A DNA stretch of 49,632 bases from Cognatundibacterium oligocarboniphilum. GTDB lineage: Bacteria > Pseudomonadota > Gammaproteobacteria > Burkholderiales > Burkholderiaceae_D. Both the position numbers and the translations under genes were made by a program. The DNA lies in NCBI RefSeq assembly GCF_013377855.1, contig NZ_JABXYJ010000014.1, positions 1-49,632 on the forward strand, in the 5' to 3' direction. The notes under the pieces are model-generated. The model saw only the letters and a program-made list of their open reading frames with translations, was not told where the DNA came from and made no database searches. Positions within the stretch are counted from its first letter, which is position 1. Every line of letters begins with the position of its first letter. This document shows, piece by piece, positions 1-8,295 of this stretch.

Positions 1-33
1 AGTATTTTTACACGAATCCCGGCCACCCCTCAA

Positions 34-645
34 TCAGAGAGAGGTCAATATCCGTTTAATCTTTGCGTCGGCATCGGAGTCGATTCTTCCAGTCATGTTC
101 CAGATTTCAACCGCGGTTTGAACGGAATTTGCAAACTGTTGTCCCTTTGTCGATGCCGCCATGTGGACGACCGACGAAAGGCAAACACTTGGATCGTTAC
201 GTGACGAAATTGACATGAAGCTGTGAAGCTTTGATTCAATGCACGGACGGTAATGATCAGCAACGTATTTCTGCGCGTCACCTTCACCGGAGAATTTTTC
301 CCACGCGTAATTCAGCGATTGCTGCCCAATCCGCTGCGCCTCCATTATCGTTGAGTGAGTAGCGTATATTGATGTCAAATAGTATGCACCGAGAACACAA
401 ATGCTTATGACACGCAAATGCGTGGGGATGGATTTTTTAGCGATGTAACGAAAAACGAAGATCGCAAAAAAATGGCCCACCAGTGCTCCAGCCAGTCCTG
501 CCCACCATGGTGAGACAAAAAAGGCCATTGGAACAGCGCCGCCGATCAGTTTGTCGGCGCGATCACCGAGTACAAAGCGGGTTATGAGGTAAATAATAGC
601 CGCTACTGCGGTACCAACCAGAAATGCGTATATATAGTTCGGCAT
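34..645 (-). CDS. Hypothetical inner-membrane protein, 203 aa
   Basis: I do not recognise a family. The N-terminal half is hydrophobic, with about three likely membrane segments near residues 5-25, 35-62 and 78-97. The C-terminal ~100 residues are polar and contain two cysteines. The ATG is preceded by AAGGA at good spacing (GTAAAGGAAAAAC-ATG). It is the last gene of a minus-strand run of small genes starting near 2459. The function cannot be inferred. Confidence 0.6.
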   Translation of the reverse strand: MPNYIYAFLVGTAVAAIIYLITRFVLGDRADKLIGGAVPMAFFVSPWWAGLAGALVGHFFAIFVFRYIAKKSIPTHLRVISICVLGAYYLTSIYATHSTIMEAQRIGQQSLNYAWEKFSGEGDAQKYVADHYRPCIESKLHSFMSISSRNDPSVCLSSVVHMAASTKGQQFANSVQTAVEIWNMTGRIDSDADAKIKRILTSL

Positions 646-654
646 GTTTTTCCT

Positions 655-939
655 TTACCCGCAGTGAGAAAGTGACACATCAGTGCCGAGGGTGAGCAAG
701 AGGCCAGCATGTTGATGACGTTTAGCGTCAGCGGGGCGCATTTCGAATGACCTATAAACAGGAACCCCTGCCAAGATTCTTCGCGGTGCAGACAAACCGA
801 GCGTCTGGGCAATACACTGTGCAGCATGCTCCGACGCTACTTTGCGCATTTCGTGCGGCAGCTCACCGATTACACAAGCGTCGCGTTCGTATTCTCCGTT
901 AGGACCGAATGCCAGGTAAGGTATGTTACTGAATCGCAT
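655..939 (-). CDS. Hypothetical protein, 94 aa
   Basis: Unknown soluble protein beginning MRFSNIPYLAFG. An upstream in-frame TTG at 1014 would add 25 residues but has no ribosome-binding site, while the ATG at 939 has a GGA-rich sequence about 9 nt upstream. It ends just before the start of the membrane protein at 645 and is probably co-transcribed with it. No motif gives a function. Confidence 0.5.
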   Translation of the reverse strand: MRFSNIPYLAFGPNGEYERDACVIGELPHEMRKVASEHAAQCIAQTLGLSAPRRILAGVPVYRSFEMRPADAKRHQHAGLLLTLGTDVSLSHCG

Positions 940-1083
940 AATTCGTTTTCCGATCCTAAATAAGGCAAGTGAGAGAACCGATCGCAAGATCGAGAGCTTC
1001 AATTTCGTGATCAATCAAATTGCCAAAATCGTCCATGAATCCATTAGCCCAAAATGTGTTAAGCATGATTCGTTTTACTTTAA

Positions 1084-1536
1084 TTAGTGGCTTTGCGAGT
1101 GAGATTCCTGAAACAACTTCAGGATAGCTTCGAAATCTGCATTTAGCTTCTGCCGAGTTACCCAGAAATGGTGATCAAGGCTCGGTGCATTAATCCGGTA
1201 AATGAGGATGCCATCTTCCCTATATCTTGCGTCCATATCCCACCAATAATTCAAGGTTGCGCTGTTCGAGTTGCATGCTCGATCAAGAGAAATTTGAAAT
1301 CGACATGCAACATTTGACGGAGCAGTGAACGCAACATAAGGCGTACTGTATCTACCTAAAAATCCATGCCCATGACAGCATGCAACCGTCTCGACTTCAA
1401 ACAGTGAATTTAAACCGTGTACGAGAGGCAGCATGTGCTCATCTATTAATCGCAGCCGTTTGGCGTCAGAAAATTTCCGACCAGATCCTCTCAAGACACC
1501 TTCAATCACCTGGTAGTTTTTATTAGACCAAAACAA
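1084..1536 (-). CDS. Hypothetical protein with CCHGHG motif, 150 aa
   Basis: Starts at TTG, chosen because AAGGA lies 6-7 nt upstream (AAGGAAATTCA-TTG) and no ATG fits. Residues ~50-60 carry a Cys/His cluster (ACCHGHG) followed by PYVAF, which could be a small metal site. The C-terminal half is rich in aromatic residues. The family is not recognised. It follows the 90-aa gene by only 12 bp, so co-translation is likely. Confidence 0.55.
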   Translation of the reverse strand: MFWSNKNYQVIEGVLRGSGRKFSDAKRLRLIDEHMLPLVHGLNSLFEVETVACCHGHGFLGRYSTPYVAFTAPSNVACRFQISLDRACNSNSATLNYWWDMDARYREDGILIYRINAPSLDHHFWVTRQKLNADFEAILKLFQESHSQSH

Positions 1537-1548
1537 TGAATTTCCTTG

Positions 1549-1821
1549 TCAGGTTGGTTGTGTAAACGGGGAAGGTAGAATCGTTTCAGCGCACTCCTTT
1601 GCGCCATCACTCTTGCCCGTGCCATGCGTTGCCATTGTCTGCTGGTGTTTCAATGCGATGTCGAGGCATGCATTTGCGCATTGGGTCTTGGTAACATGGA
1701 TAACCGCTTTCACTGCGGTTCTGACTTCTGCTTCGTCATTAGCTTCAAGCCAGGCGTCCAAGTCGCCACGACCGCCATTCAGGGCGGTCATGAATTCGTC
1801 TAGTTGTTTTTGTCCGAACAT
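1549..1821 (-). CDS. Hypothetical protein, 90 aa
   Basis: Small acidic, probably helical protein with no recognised domain. The ATG follows AAAGGA at normal spacing. It lies in the same close-packed minus-strand run as its neighbours, 18 bp from the gene upstream and 12 bp from the one downstream. Confidence 0.55.
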   Translation of the reverse strand: MFGQKQLDEFMTALNGGRGDLDAWLEANDEAEVRTAVKAVIHVTKTQCANACLDIALKHQQTMATHGTGKSDGAKECAETILPSPFTQPT

Positions 1822-1839
1822 GGAGTTTTTCCTTTCAGA

Positions 1840-2175
1840 TCAATCTCTTCGCGCAAATATATGATTCTTAACATTCCAAGTTGGACCATACCGTAGCAAA
1901 CTCAGTTTGTAGACCGCTTGATTTTCATCCGCTGTAAGCTCCCTGTTTTCTTTAATGGCTTTTATTATAGTGTTGTCTATATATATTGATGCAGCAACCT
2001 GAATTACCAATGTAGAAACTATTGCCGAGAAAAATGCACAACCGATGATACGCAAAATCATTTTTTCTTTTGGAGGCAAGGGTTCATTAAGTCTTCGTGA
2101 TTTCTTACGTATACCTACAAAACAGGCTAAACCGCCAATTGCAGCGTAAAGCATTATCATTAATATGAAGTACAT
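1840..2175 (-). CDS. Small membrane protein, 111 aa
   Basis: Two predicted membrane helices (residues ~1-20 and ~45-70) separated by a basic loop with RKKSRR, then a polar C-terminus. The fourth-codon ATG is preferred over the first (2184) because AAGGA sits 8 nt before it. Function unknown. Confidence 0.55.
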   Translation of the reverse strand: MYFILMIMLYAAIGGLACFVGIRKKSRRLNEPLPPKEKMILRIIGCAFFSAIVSTLVIQVAASIYIDNTIIKAIKENRELTADENQAVYKLSLLRYGPTWNVKNHIFARRD

Positions 2176-2192
2176 TAAAGTCATCCTTGCGG

Positions 2193-2459
2193 TTATTGGT
2201 TTGCAGGCGCAGCAGCAAGCGTAGCGTTCCAGATAAGCAGGAAACGATGTTCGCTGAGTTGCGCGACACTGTTGCGGCCTTTATCGGTCATTTCAGGGGT
2301 AGGTACACGCGGCACTAAAACAAATCCTTTGTTCGAGATCTGATTCTGCAACCATTCAGCAACCCGTTTACATGCATCAGCGCCATGAGCGCTTTCGTTT
2401 TCCGTAAGCCACTGAGCTGCTAAGTTCATGTCTTCATGAGATGGCGTGATTGCCGTCAT
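2193..2459 (-). CDS. Hypothetical protein, 88 aa
   Basis: Small soluble protein with VPRVPTPEMTDKGR in the middle, a pattern common in phage or plasmid accessory proteins, but I cannot assign a family. AAAAGGA precedes the ATG. It starts just downstream of the MazF-like toxin gene and is likely part of the same transcript. Confidence 0.55.
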   Translation of the reverse strand: MTAITPSHEDMNLAAQWLTENESAHGADACKRVAEWLQNQISNKGFVLVPRVPTPEMTDKGRNSVAQLSEHRFLLIWNATLAAAPANQ

Positions 2460-2470
2460 GTCGTTTCCTT

Positions 2471-2821
2471 TTATACCGTAATCGCTTGCAGTCTTGCAAG
2501 CGCATCTTCAACAACAAAATCGGGAGCGGCTTCAATTTTCTTCGCGCCCCGCGCTTCCAGGTCAAGCATGCGTACTTGATTGACCAGTGCCACACCTTGC
2601 GTTTTTGTACCTGAACCGCTCAATTGCACCGCAAAGCCAGCATGCCGCGCAAAGTCACCGCCTTGCGTAATCGGTGCGATCAAAACGACGCCCATCACAT
2701 TAAACACAGATGTAGAGAGCACCAGGGCGGGTCGATATTCACCTTTTTGTTCGCGTCCCACTGCTGGCTCCAGATTGACCAACACGATGTCCCCGCGCTC
2801 AAATTTGACGCGCTTTACCAT
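2471..2821 (-). CDS. MazF/ChpB-like mRNA interferase toxin
   Basis: 116 aa, normal length for the PemK/MazF superfamily, whose members cut mRNA at short sequence motifs and are neutralised by a cognate antitoxin. Visible family features are the N-terminal RGDIVLVNLEP strand with a following G and RPALVLS, the core VVLIAPIT, and the later NQVRMLDL segment. The start overlaps the stop of the antitoxin gene by 7 bp, the usual translationally coupled arrangement. The sequence resembles the ChpB branch more than MazF proper, but that is an impression. It probably acts as a stability module. Confidence 0.9.
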   Translation of the reverse strand: MVKRVKFERGDIVLVNLEPAVGREQKGEYRPALVLSTSVFNVMGVVLIAPITQGGDFARHAGFAVQLSGSGTKTQGVALVNQVRMLDLEARGAKKIEAAPDFVVEDALARLQAITV

Positions 2822-3066
2822 GCTTCACGACCGACAGGCTTAACATTGTTCCAAACTGCCATATCTGCGGGTTCTGGTGCGCTCATATCGCACTGCGCCA
2901 CAAGGCAGACCAGCGAATATGCGGGGCGCTTGGCTTTGAGCATGACGCCCTCTGGCCGCACATCGACAGACAACTTATCGCCTAGCGATGCCTTGAGTAT
3001 ACTAAGCAGTTCGGTCGGCAAGCGAACCGCTGCGCTGTTGCCCCATTTCTGAATTGATAGTTCCAT
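2815..3066 (-). CDS. MazE/ChpS-like antitoxin
   Basis: 83 aa. The N-terminal half is an AbrB/SpoVT-type swapped-hairpin DNA-binding domain: IQKWGNSAAVRLP, then GDKLSVDVRPEGVMLKAKRP. The C-terminal tail should wrap the toxin. The ATG at 3066 follows GGGAG by 7 nt; a TTG two codons upstream is less likely. Such antitoxins repress their own promoter, and an inverted repeat covers the -10 region just upstream. Confidence 0.88.
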   Translation of the reverse strand: MELSIQKWGNSAAVRLPTELLSILKASLGDKLSVDVRPEGVMLKAKRPAYSLVCLVAQCDMSAPEPADMAVWNNVKPVGREAW

Positions 3067-3085
3067 TTGCAAACTCCCTATAAGT

Positions 3086-3120
3086 ATCTACAATGTAGAT
3101 TCTTTAATTTACCTTGTCAA
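3086..3120 (-). promoter_or_regulatory. MazEF promoter with overlapping palindromic operator
   Basis: Read on the minus strand, TTGACA (3120-3115) and TACATT (3097-3092) are separated by 17 bp. A 15-bp palindrome ATCTAC-AAT-GTAGAT (3086-3100) overlaps the -10 box, and a related half site lies at 3136-3147. This is the expected layout for autorepression by a MazE-type antitoxin. Confidence 0.65.
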
Positions 3121-3283
3121 GCAATTGGTTTAAACAATGTATCTACTGAATCATTTCGGCAAACATCTCTCTCAGCTTGCTCGGTTGCAACTCTAAATAC
3201 GGCATCACGTGATCCAATCGAATGCCCGAATCACAAGCTTTTCAGCGGGGTTGTCGGAAAAATGGGAAAACCATTCCGCCAAA

Positions 3284-3316
3284 GAAAAATGCCACCCAGG
3301 AATAACCGGGTGGCAT
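3284..3316 (-). terminator. Rho-independent terminator after the DUF2591 remnant
   Basis: Perfect 9-bp stem (ATGCCACCC / GGGTGGCAT) followed on the minus strand by a T run. It lies about 20 bp after the stop of the gene ending at 3338. Confidence 0.75.
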
Positions 3317-3337
3317 TGTGTTTTCTCTAGTTACGAT

Positions 3338-3700
3338 TTAAGCAAACAACTCTTCTGGGATTTCGACATCATTTCCCAGAACACTCGCCACAAAACATCG
3401 CATCGCGGCAACCAGGTCGGTTGGACCATATTGCCGAAACCAATAATGCGGCTCTTTTGGGTCCGGCGTTATCACAGCTTTGGGTGAAACCGGGTCATCA
3501 GGGTAAATCTTGATATTTGCCCGTTTGATGATCTAGCCAGCCTGCTCCGGATTTGCCGATGGGTTGATCAACGTCAGCCGCTCACCTTGATCAAGGAGAG
3601 GTGCCTTTCTTCCCCTACTCCATCCGATAACAACTGGTATGCCAGCTGCTGTAGCTACAGCCCAATCAAGGGCTGGACCTTTTAATTCTGATGCGTCCAT
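3338..3700 (-). pseudogene. DUF2591-like gene interrupted by an in-frame TAG
   Basis: Reading from the ATG at 3700 gives a 55-residue peptide, then TAG at 3535-3533. The same frame continues to a TAA at 3338, for 120 codons in all. The two halves together look like a phage/plasmid DUF2591 protein: MDASELKGPALDWAVA at the N-terminus, then KIYPDDP, PHYWFRQYGPTDLVAAMR and a C-terminal VEIPEEL. One base change (for example TGG to TAG) would explain the stop. It could be a true null allele, an amber codon read through, or a sequencing error. A clean terminator follows. Confidence 0.7.
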
Positions 3701-3745
3701 TTTGAATGCCTTTCATTGAATGCTGGTCTGCGCCAGCGGTTTTTC

Positions 3746-4027
3746 CTATTCCGATACCGTCGCTTTTGCGGCAAGCTTTGTAAGCTCGGTCATAACTCTT
3801 GTCTCATCGATGCTCGGCATTACGGATGCGGCCATGAACGGACTATCTGGCGGAAGCCAAATATCGAACAGTGCTTTGTTTATTGGAGACCGCGCAACGG
3901 TTGCCTCAACGCCGTCAGCGAAGACTATTTTCATACGTGGATATTCGTTGCTTGCGTCCTCAACGTGAAGTACACCAGGAAGGCTGTGTACGTTGATAAT
4001 CGACGCCGCATTAGCATTTGTGGACAT
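3746..4027 (-). CDS. Hypothetical protein, 93 aa
   Basis: Unknown protein with an NMR-sized single domain: VHSLPGVLHVEDASNEYPRMKIVFADG suggests beta strands. AAAGGA precedes the ATG at good spacing. The start overlaps the 3' end of the gene at 4493 by 17 bp, suggesting coupled translation. Confidence 0.55.
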   Translation of the reverse strand: MSTNANAASIINVHSLPGVLHVEDASNEYPRMKIVFADGVEATVARSPINKALFDIWLPPDSPFMAASVMPSIDETRVMTELTKLAAKATVSE

Positions 4028-4493
4028 GGTGAATTCCTTTGGCTTCTTTGAACAAATCGGATAATGCCTGTTCAGACTTTTGGTAAATCTCCTGCATTCT
4101 CCAATCCCAGTATTCTGGTGTCAGAATGCCGGATTCAGCAGGGATAATGGCATAGTAGCGATTCAAACAGGCCATCAGTGAACAGACATCCGAGCCTGTC
4201 CAGACCCGGTTACTGTCAGTACAGAGAATCACCGCCGCCATGAAGTCCATCAGCACCTCAACAGTGACTTCTGGGCATACTTGAAGGCCGTTTCTCTCCG
4301 GTAAGCCAAGAAATACCCTGGATTGATCGGTGACGTGAGCAGACAAATACTTCCATAAGACATAGCGAAAGCGGTTTTTAGCCTGTTTTAAATCTGCATA
4401 GAGTAGAACATCCTCCATGTATTTTTTCAGATAGGGATTACTGAGAAACAAGTTACTCAGTATTGCGAGTGGGTTTTCGACAAATAATTGCAT
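4011..4493 (-). CDS. Hypothetical protein, 160 aa
   Basis: Mainly helical, soluble, unrecognised. The ATG at 4493 (MQLFVENPLAIL) was chosen because GGA lies about 8 nt upstream; the longer reading frame to 4553 lacks a site. It is the first gene of the run that follows the leader-type promoter near 4900, separated by a ~370-bp untranslated stretch. Confidence 0.55.
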   Translation of the reverse strand: MQLFVENPLAILSNLFLSNPYLKKYMEDVLLYADLKQAKNRFRYVLWKYLSAHVTDQSRVFLGLPERNGLQVCPEVTVEVLMDFMAAVILCTDSNRVWTGSDVCSLMACLNRYYAIIPAESGILTPEYWDWRMQEIYQKSEQALSDLFKEAKGIHHVHKC

Positions 4494-5565
4494 ATGATTT
4501 CCGTAAAAAAAAAGAATCTTACGATTCCATTGAGGTTTTAATTCATTGGTCAATTGCTGATGACCAACTTGTTTTTAGTCACGATGCGAATACTGAAATA
4601 CGGACTCGGAAGCGCTTTCAGAACTGGCGTGAATCTCACCGATTCCCTTGTGAACATGGCCGGTTGATGATTGCCTTTGTTAAGGCGGTTGTGCTTTCTT
4701 AGTAACTACGAATACAAGTAGCTGTGTGAAAATAGACGTGGTATGGGTAATGTGTCTGACAAATGCCAGATACGGTGTTGCTTGAGACGCAAAAGGTAAT
4801 CAGATAGCCGACTGGTATACAGTCATTGAACTATCTGAAAATACTCCCGGAAAAGGGAAAGAGTGGCGATTGCCATGAACGATGTCAGTTGCCTGACGTG
4901 GGATAACTATGATGGTAGCACAAACAAATTGGCAGACCAAAGTTTTCCTGAAAAGTTGACTGCCACCGCGACCACCAGAGCACAGGCGGGCAGAAACCCA
5001 GGACGCGCAAGTAAGGTATCGGCAAGTTACTGTGAACCTGGGCCACGAGGAAACAGGCAAAACGGAGGTCACCATATACCACGACTGCAATTAACGCACA
5101 TACACACCACCTTAACTCACCCCACCACCTCCCTGCTACCCTTGCCGTTGCTCAACCCCCCACTGTGTTGAGAGCGCCGTTCTGAATGACCGCCCCAAAG
5201 AGTGAAAAGAATAGAAAGAAAAGAAAGAACGAAAAGAATGGGAATGGGCTGCGCCAGCAAGAAGGAAGGCGGTCGGATCAGCGGGGGGTTGTGGTTATAC
5301 GGGGTGTATGTGCGTTAATTGCGCTTATGGTATATTCAGTCAAGTCATCTTTTGCGGAAATTTGGATAGGAGGCGCGACCGGGATTCCTTAAAATTCCGC
5401 AGAAATTCACTTAACTTACTGATTTTGTGTGCTATTTCTGTATTTTCAGTGTGGGAATTTGACCATTCCTCAACAATGTCCATGACGCAAAATTCCCGGC
5501 TACCCCGCCATTTGACTTTCTGATTTCTTTGCTACGATATCAGCATCACTCTCCTTTTGACTGCT
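4494..5565. other. Gene-poor region between divergent transcription units
   Basis: About 1 kb with no convincing gene. It holds one copy of the GNRA-hairpin leader at 4864-4912, facing the minus-strand genes. The plus strand is C-rich at about 5095-5160 (runs of CACC and CCCC) and then purine-rich at about 5195-5270 (AAAGAA repeats), an unusual strand asymmetry. A reading frame at 5186-5392 crosses the purine tract but has biased low-complexity composition. A possible promoter (TTGACT about 15 bp before TACGAT, near 5513-5540) precedes the recombinase gene. The stretch could contain an origin or a recombination site; nothing proves it. Confidence 0.4.
4864..4912 (-). promoter_or_regulatory. 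GNRA-hairpin leader, copy 1
   Basis: Minus strand reads GTCAG-GCAA-CTGAC (4897-4884), then ATCGT, then a small GGC...GCC hairpin. The stem differs from other copies (GTGAG/CTCAC) by compensating changes on both sides. A weak -10 (TACCAT) lies about 14 nt upstream. It presumably begins the mRNA for the genes at 4493 and 4027. Confidence 0.55.
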
Positions 5566-6579
5566 ATGCATACCCAACTCTCTCCTGCAGATCGTCTGCT
5601 CTGGCTCAACTCCCCCCTGCCGGCGTTTACCGCATGGATCAGTTCTGAGGAATTCAAAAAAACCGCGTTCCGGGATCGGCGCAAATCCACTTTGTCGGCT
5701 AACTCGGTATACGTGTACCAGGTCATGTTCCAACGCTTTCTGAATTTTCTGGCCAAGCGTGGCTGTTCTTTACAGCATGCCTCCGCGGAAGACATTTACG
5801 CCTTTCTGACCGAGCGCCAGGACGGTGCGGGGTTGGTGTTGGAAAGTGAGATTCAATACCGGTATCTGCGGCTGCTGGAGCGTGTGTTCACACATTTGCA
5901 ATGCTTTCCACGGCCAACAGATAATTTGCTGTTCGGCCCGCTCAAAGAGCAATACAAGCTCCGGGGTCGTAATCTGCAGACGGTAGCGCTGACGGACGCA
6001 GAAAAAACCTCTTTTCTGGCTTGCCTGCCGGTCGATACATCACAGGTTCGCTCCAACCGATCGCTGGCCGGCTGGAAAAAACGGCGTGACCGCGCCCTGC
6101 AATGCACTCTGCTCGGAGCCGGGCTGACCGTTCAGGAAGTCGTCCATCTAAACATGCAAGATATCGATCCCCTGCTGCAGACGGATGGAACCCTGCGTAT
6201 CACCGTCCACAACGATGGTACATCTGCGCATGATGCGCCGGTAACGACTTCTCACACCACTTTCATGCATGCTGACCTCTGCCCTGAACTCCTGTGCTGG
6301 CTGAACGAACGGCGCACCCTGTTTCCAACGTGTTCTCTGGTATTTCCAGGAAAAGATGGAAAAGTGATGGATAAGACATCCGTGTATCGTCAGATCCGGA
6401 AGACCTTTGATGCGGCAGGCATTGCGATTGCCCGGCGCGGCGGCCGTACCTTGCGCAATACCTATGCGGTGAGTGAGTTGTCGTCCGGGACTGCAACCGC
6501 GGAGCTGGTTGAAAAAATGGGGTTGTTTGAGGAACGTTCGCTTGAAATTTACGCGAACGCCGCGAATGGAGTAAATTAA
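5566..6579 (+). CDS. Tyrosine-recombinase-like integrase, 337 aa
   Basis: Domain order fits tyrosine recombinases: an N-terminal core-binding SAM-like domain (residues ~45-125) and a C-terminal catalytic domain (~140-337). The C-terminus has RTLRNTYAVSEL (the HxxR region, with R297) and SLEIYA with the candidate nucleophile Y329. Two family positions look altered: GAGLTVQE carries Thr188 where Arg I of GLRxxE is expected, and the usual GH before Tyr is absent. The family may be divergent rather than dead. The ATG at 5566 is preferred over a TTG three codons upstream; no strong ribosome-binding site is seen. The next gene starts 1 bp after the stop. Confidence 0.8.
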   Translation: MHTQLSPADRLLWLNSPLPAFTAWISSEEFKKTAFRDRRKSTLSANSVYVYQVMFQRFLNFLAKRGCSLQHASAEDIYAFLTERQDGAGLVLESEIQYRYLRLLERVFTHLQCFPRPTDNLLFGPLKEQYKLRGRNLQTVALTDAEKTSFLACLPVDTSQVRSNRSLAGWKKRRDRALQCTLLGAGLTVQEVVHLNMQDIDPLLQTDGTLRITVHNDGTSAHDAPVTTSHTTFMHADLCPELLCWLNERRTLFPTCSLVFPGKDGKVMDKTSVYRQIRKTFDAAGIAIARRGGRTLRNTYAVSELSSGTATAELVEKMGLFEERSLEIYANAANGVN

Positions 6580-6580
6580 G

Positions 6581-7384
6581 TTGACTTTAGATCACTTCAA
6601 CCAAGCATGCGACGCCGCCCATTTCCCGCGCTTAACGCCGGCGCAATGGGCGCAACTTGTCCAAACACTGGCCGGGGCCGCTCTCGTGGACCTCGAACAT
6701 TTTTGCGACGCCGCGGATCTGGAATTGTTTGTTCGCAGTGTCCAGCCCACGGTGCAGCAAACTTTGGAAGAACTGGGATACCAGTTTGATTTGTCTGTTC
6801 TGCTCGACGCTGCACTCCGTGAACGTAAAGGCCTGTTCATCGCTTTACACAAGGCGCGCACCGATGCGGCGGCGCGCGACTACATCGCTCGGCAGGGATT
6901 TAAGCGAATGGATAAAATCCCCACGCCGGCTCCCTATTACAATTTTCATGTGTACTCCACCAAAGCCGCCTTATGCATTTCTGAGGCCAGGACACGAGTG
7001 CAGCAACGTGCCACCATTAACATTGAAGGCGCGCATGCCCTGAGCGGCAATCGCTACGATTGGCAGCAAAAAATGACCATGCAACTCTCGCCGGAGGAAA
7101 TGTTTATCATGCTGGCGCTGTTCAACCGAAAAATTGTGAGCCTGAAATTTGCTGGCCACGGTCGTCAACATGACAAATTGCTGGAAGGCCAGGTGCAAGA
7201 CAGCCATTTCTTTTTCAGGATGGTTCAGCGCGGACGGTCTCCGATCGCTATCCCTGTCTCTGTGGCTGATTCGCTGAATTGGACGTCGTTGTTATATCAG
7301 CAGATAAAGCTGAACCACCCTCACCTCGTCATGGATGAATTGAATATGATGCAGCAGCAATTGATTGCTATGTATAAGCCTTAA
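6581..7384 (+). CDS. Unknown protein coupled to the recombinase, 267 aa
   Basis: Starts at TTG immediately after the recombinase stop, so translation is probably coupled. No domain was recognised. The N-terminal third is helical and acidic; the middle has a basic stretch (TRVQQRATINIEGAHALSGNR). It may be an accessory DNA-binding partner of the recombinase, by position only. A strong bidirectional terminator follows directly. Confidence 0.65.
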   Translation: MTLDHFNQACDAAHFPRLTPAQWAQLVQTLAGAALVDLEHFCDAADLELFVRSVQPTVQQTLEELGYQFDLSVLLDAALRERKGLFIALHKARTDAAARDYIARQGFKRMDKIPTPAPYYNFHVYSTKAALCISEARTRVQQRATINIEGAHALSGNRYDWQQKMTMQLSPEEMFIMLALFNRKIVSLKFAGHGRQHDKLLEGQVQDSHFFFRMVQRGRSPIAIPVSVADSLNWTSLLYQQIKLNHPHLVMDELNMMQQQLIAMYKP

Positions 7385-7422
7385 AAAAAATCCACCCCGG
7401 GGAGAGGTGGATTTTTTGTATT
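7384..7422. terminator. Bidirectional terminator
   Basis: Stem AATCCACC / GGTGGATT flanked by an A run on the left and a T run on the right. It serves the plus-strand recombinase operon and the minus-strand gene at 7426-7746, which converge here. Confidence 0.85.
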
Positions 7423-7425
7423 TTT

Positions 7426-7746
7426 TTAGTGAACGATTTTCAGAACCAATGCAGAAATTAATCCCATTTGCAAAACACTGACACCAACCACCCAGCGGAT
7501 TATTTCCGATTTTGTGTCAGAGTTCATTACTTTTGCTTCCTGGCGTAAATTATTAATTTCCAATTTTACATTAGCGAGTTCTTGTGTGGAGTCGGACTTG
7601 GTTGCAAACTTGTCCGCCACGCGTTCTGCTTCTTCAGACAAAACATCCACCAAGACCGAAGCCTGCGCTTTGGCCTGTTGCGGTGAATAACCAGCATTTT
7701 CCAGTTGTTCTACGACTTTCAAAGTGTCGAAAGGGATTGCCATCAT
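7426..7746 (-). CDS. DUF1640-like coiled-coil membrane protein
   Basis: 106 aa. The N-terminal FDTLKVVEQLENAGYSPQQAKAQASVLVDVL is typical of the DUF1640 (CCDC90-like) family. A coiled coil follows (residues ~35-80), then one C-terminal membrane helix (~85-104). Family members are membrane-anchored coiled-coil proteins of poorly known role. Start could also be the next ATG (7743). It ends at the shared terminator. Confidence 0.75.
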   Translation of the reverse strand: MMAIPFDTLKVVEQLENAGYSPQQAKAQASVLVDVLSEEAERVADKFATKSDSTQELANVKLEINNLRQEAKVMNSDTKSEIIRWVVGVSVLQMGLISALVLKIVH

Positions 7747-7850
7747 GTATTACTCCTATCGAATATATGCATTTTGCGCCAATTTGCCTGCGCCTATGCG
7801 TTTTAGTTTGAACCCATTATGCCATGAACAGCCGATTGCCAAAATAACCG

Positions 7851-8156
7851 TTAGCTATCCAGCTGCAGCGATGATTCTTTGCATGGGAACCAAGGGGATG
7901 AACCACTCAGCAAATAACGGCTCCCCGTAGCATACAAAGAGTTGATAGGCTCTGGTTGATACAAGCCAGTGATTTTTAGTTTGAAAGTCACACCATAATC
8001 ATTGGTGAAAATGACCGAATCTCCGACTTTAAATTTCAGCGGCGATCCGTTTTCTGGTGCATGAGGTTTTTCATTTTCATGTTGAGCGATGACCATTGCC
8101 TGCCAGTCATCATGAGAGTGAGATATGAGTTTGTATTCGTATTGAATATTTTGCAT
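7851..8156 (-). CDS. Hypothetical protein, 101 aa
   Basis: Starts MQNIQYEYKLISH. A longer frame to 8249 would read through the leader hairpin at 8180-8216, so the internal ATG is preferred. FKVGDSVIFTNDYGVTFKLKITGLYQ suggests a small beta-barrel fold. The family is unknown. The recurring upstream hairpin is shared with its neighbours at 8898, 9390 and 9900. Confidence 0.6.
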   Translation of the reverse strand: MQNIQYEYKLISHSHDDWQAMVIAQHENEKPHAPENGSPLKFKVGDSVIFTNDYGVTFKLKITGLYQPEPINSLYATGSRYLLSGSSPWFPCKESSLQLDS

Positions 8157-8179
8157 GATATAGTCTGAGAGAAGTGCGA

Positions 8180-8216
8180 AGCCCCCCCCAAGCGGGAGGC
8201 GTCCCGCTTGGTTAAG
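8180..8216 (-). promoter_or_regulatory. GCGGG-type leader hairpin, copy a
   Basis: Minus strand has a perfect 9-bp stem CCAAGCGGG / CCCGCTTGG about 30 nt before the start of the gene at 8156. It is one of about eleven related hairpins placed close upstream of genes in this window. Confidence 0.6.
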
Positions 8217-8295
8217 TGATAGGCGCATGCAATTTTTTTGGTTTGACATTCATTATGTGAACAGCCATCCCGGAAAATTTCTATTTCAGACCAAC

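Noticed and set aside
5186..5392. 68-codon frame over the purine tract
   Set aside because: Low-complexity Lys/Asn/Arg composition from the AAAGAA tract and no ribosome-binding site.
7851..8249. Longer N-terminus for the gene starting at 8156
   Set aside because: It would translate the leader hairpin shared with non-homologous neighbours.
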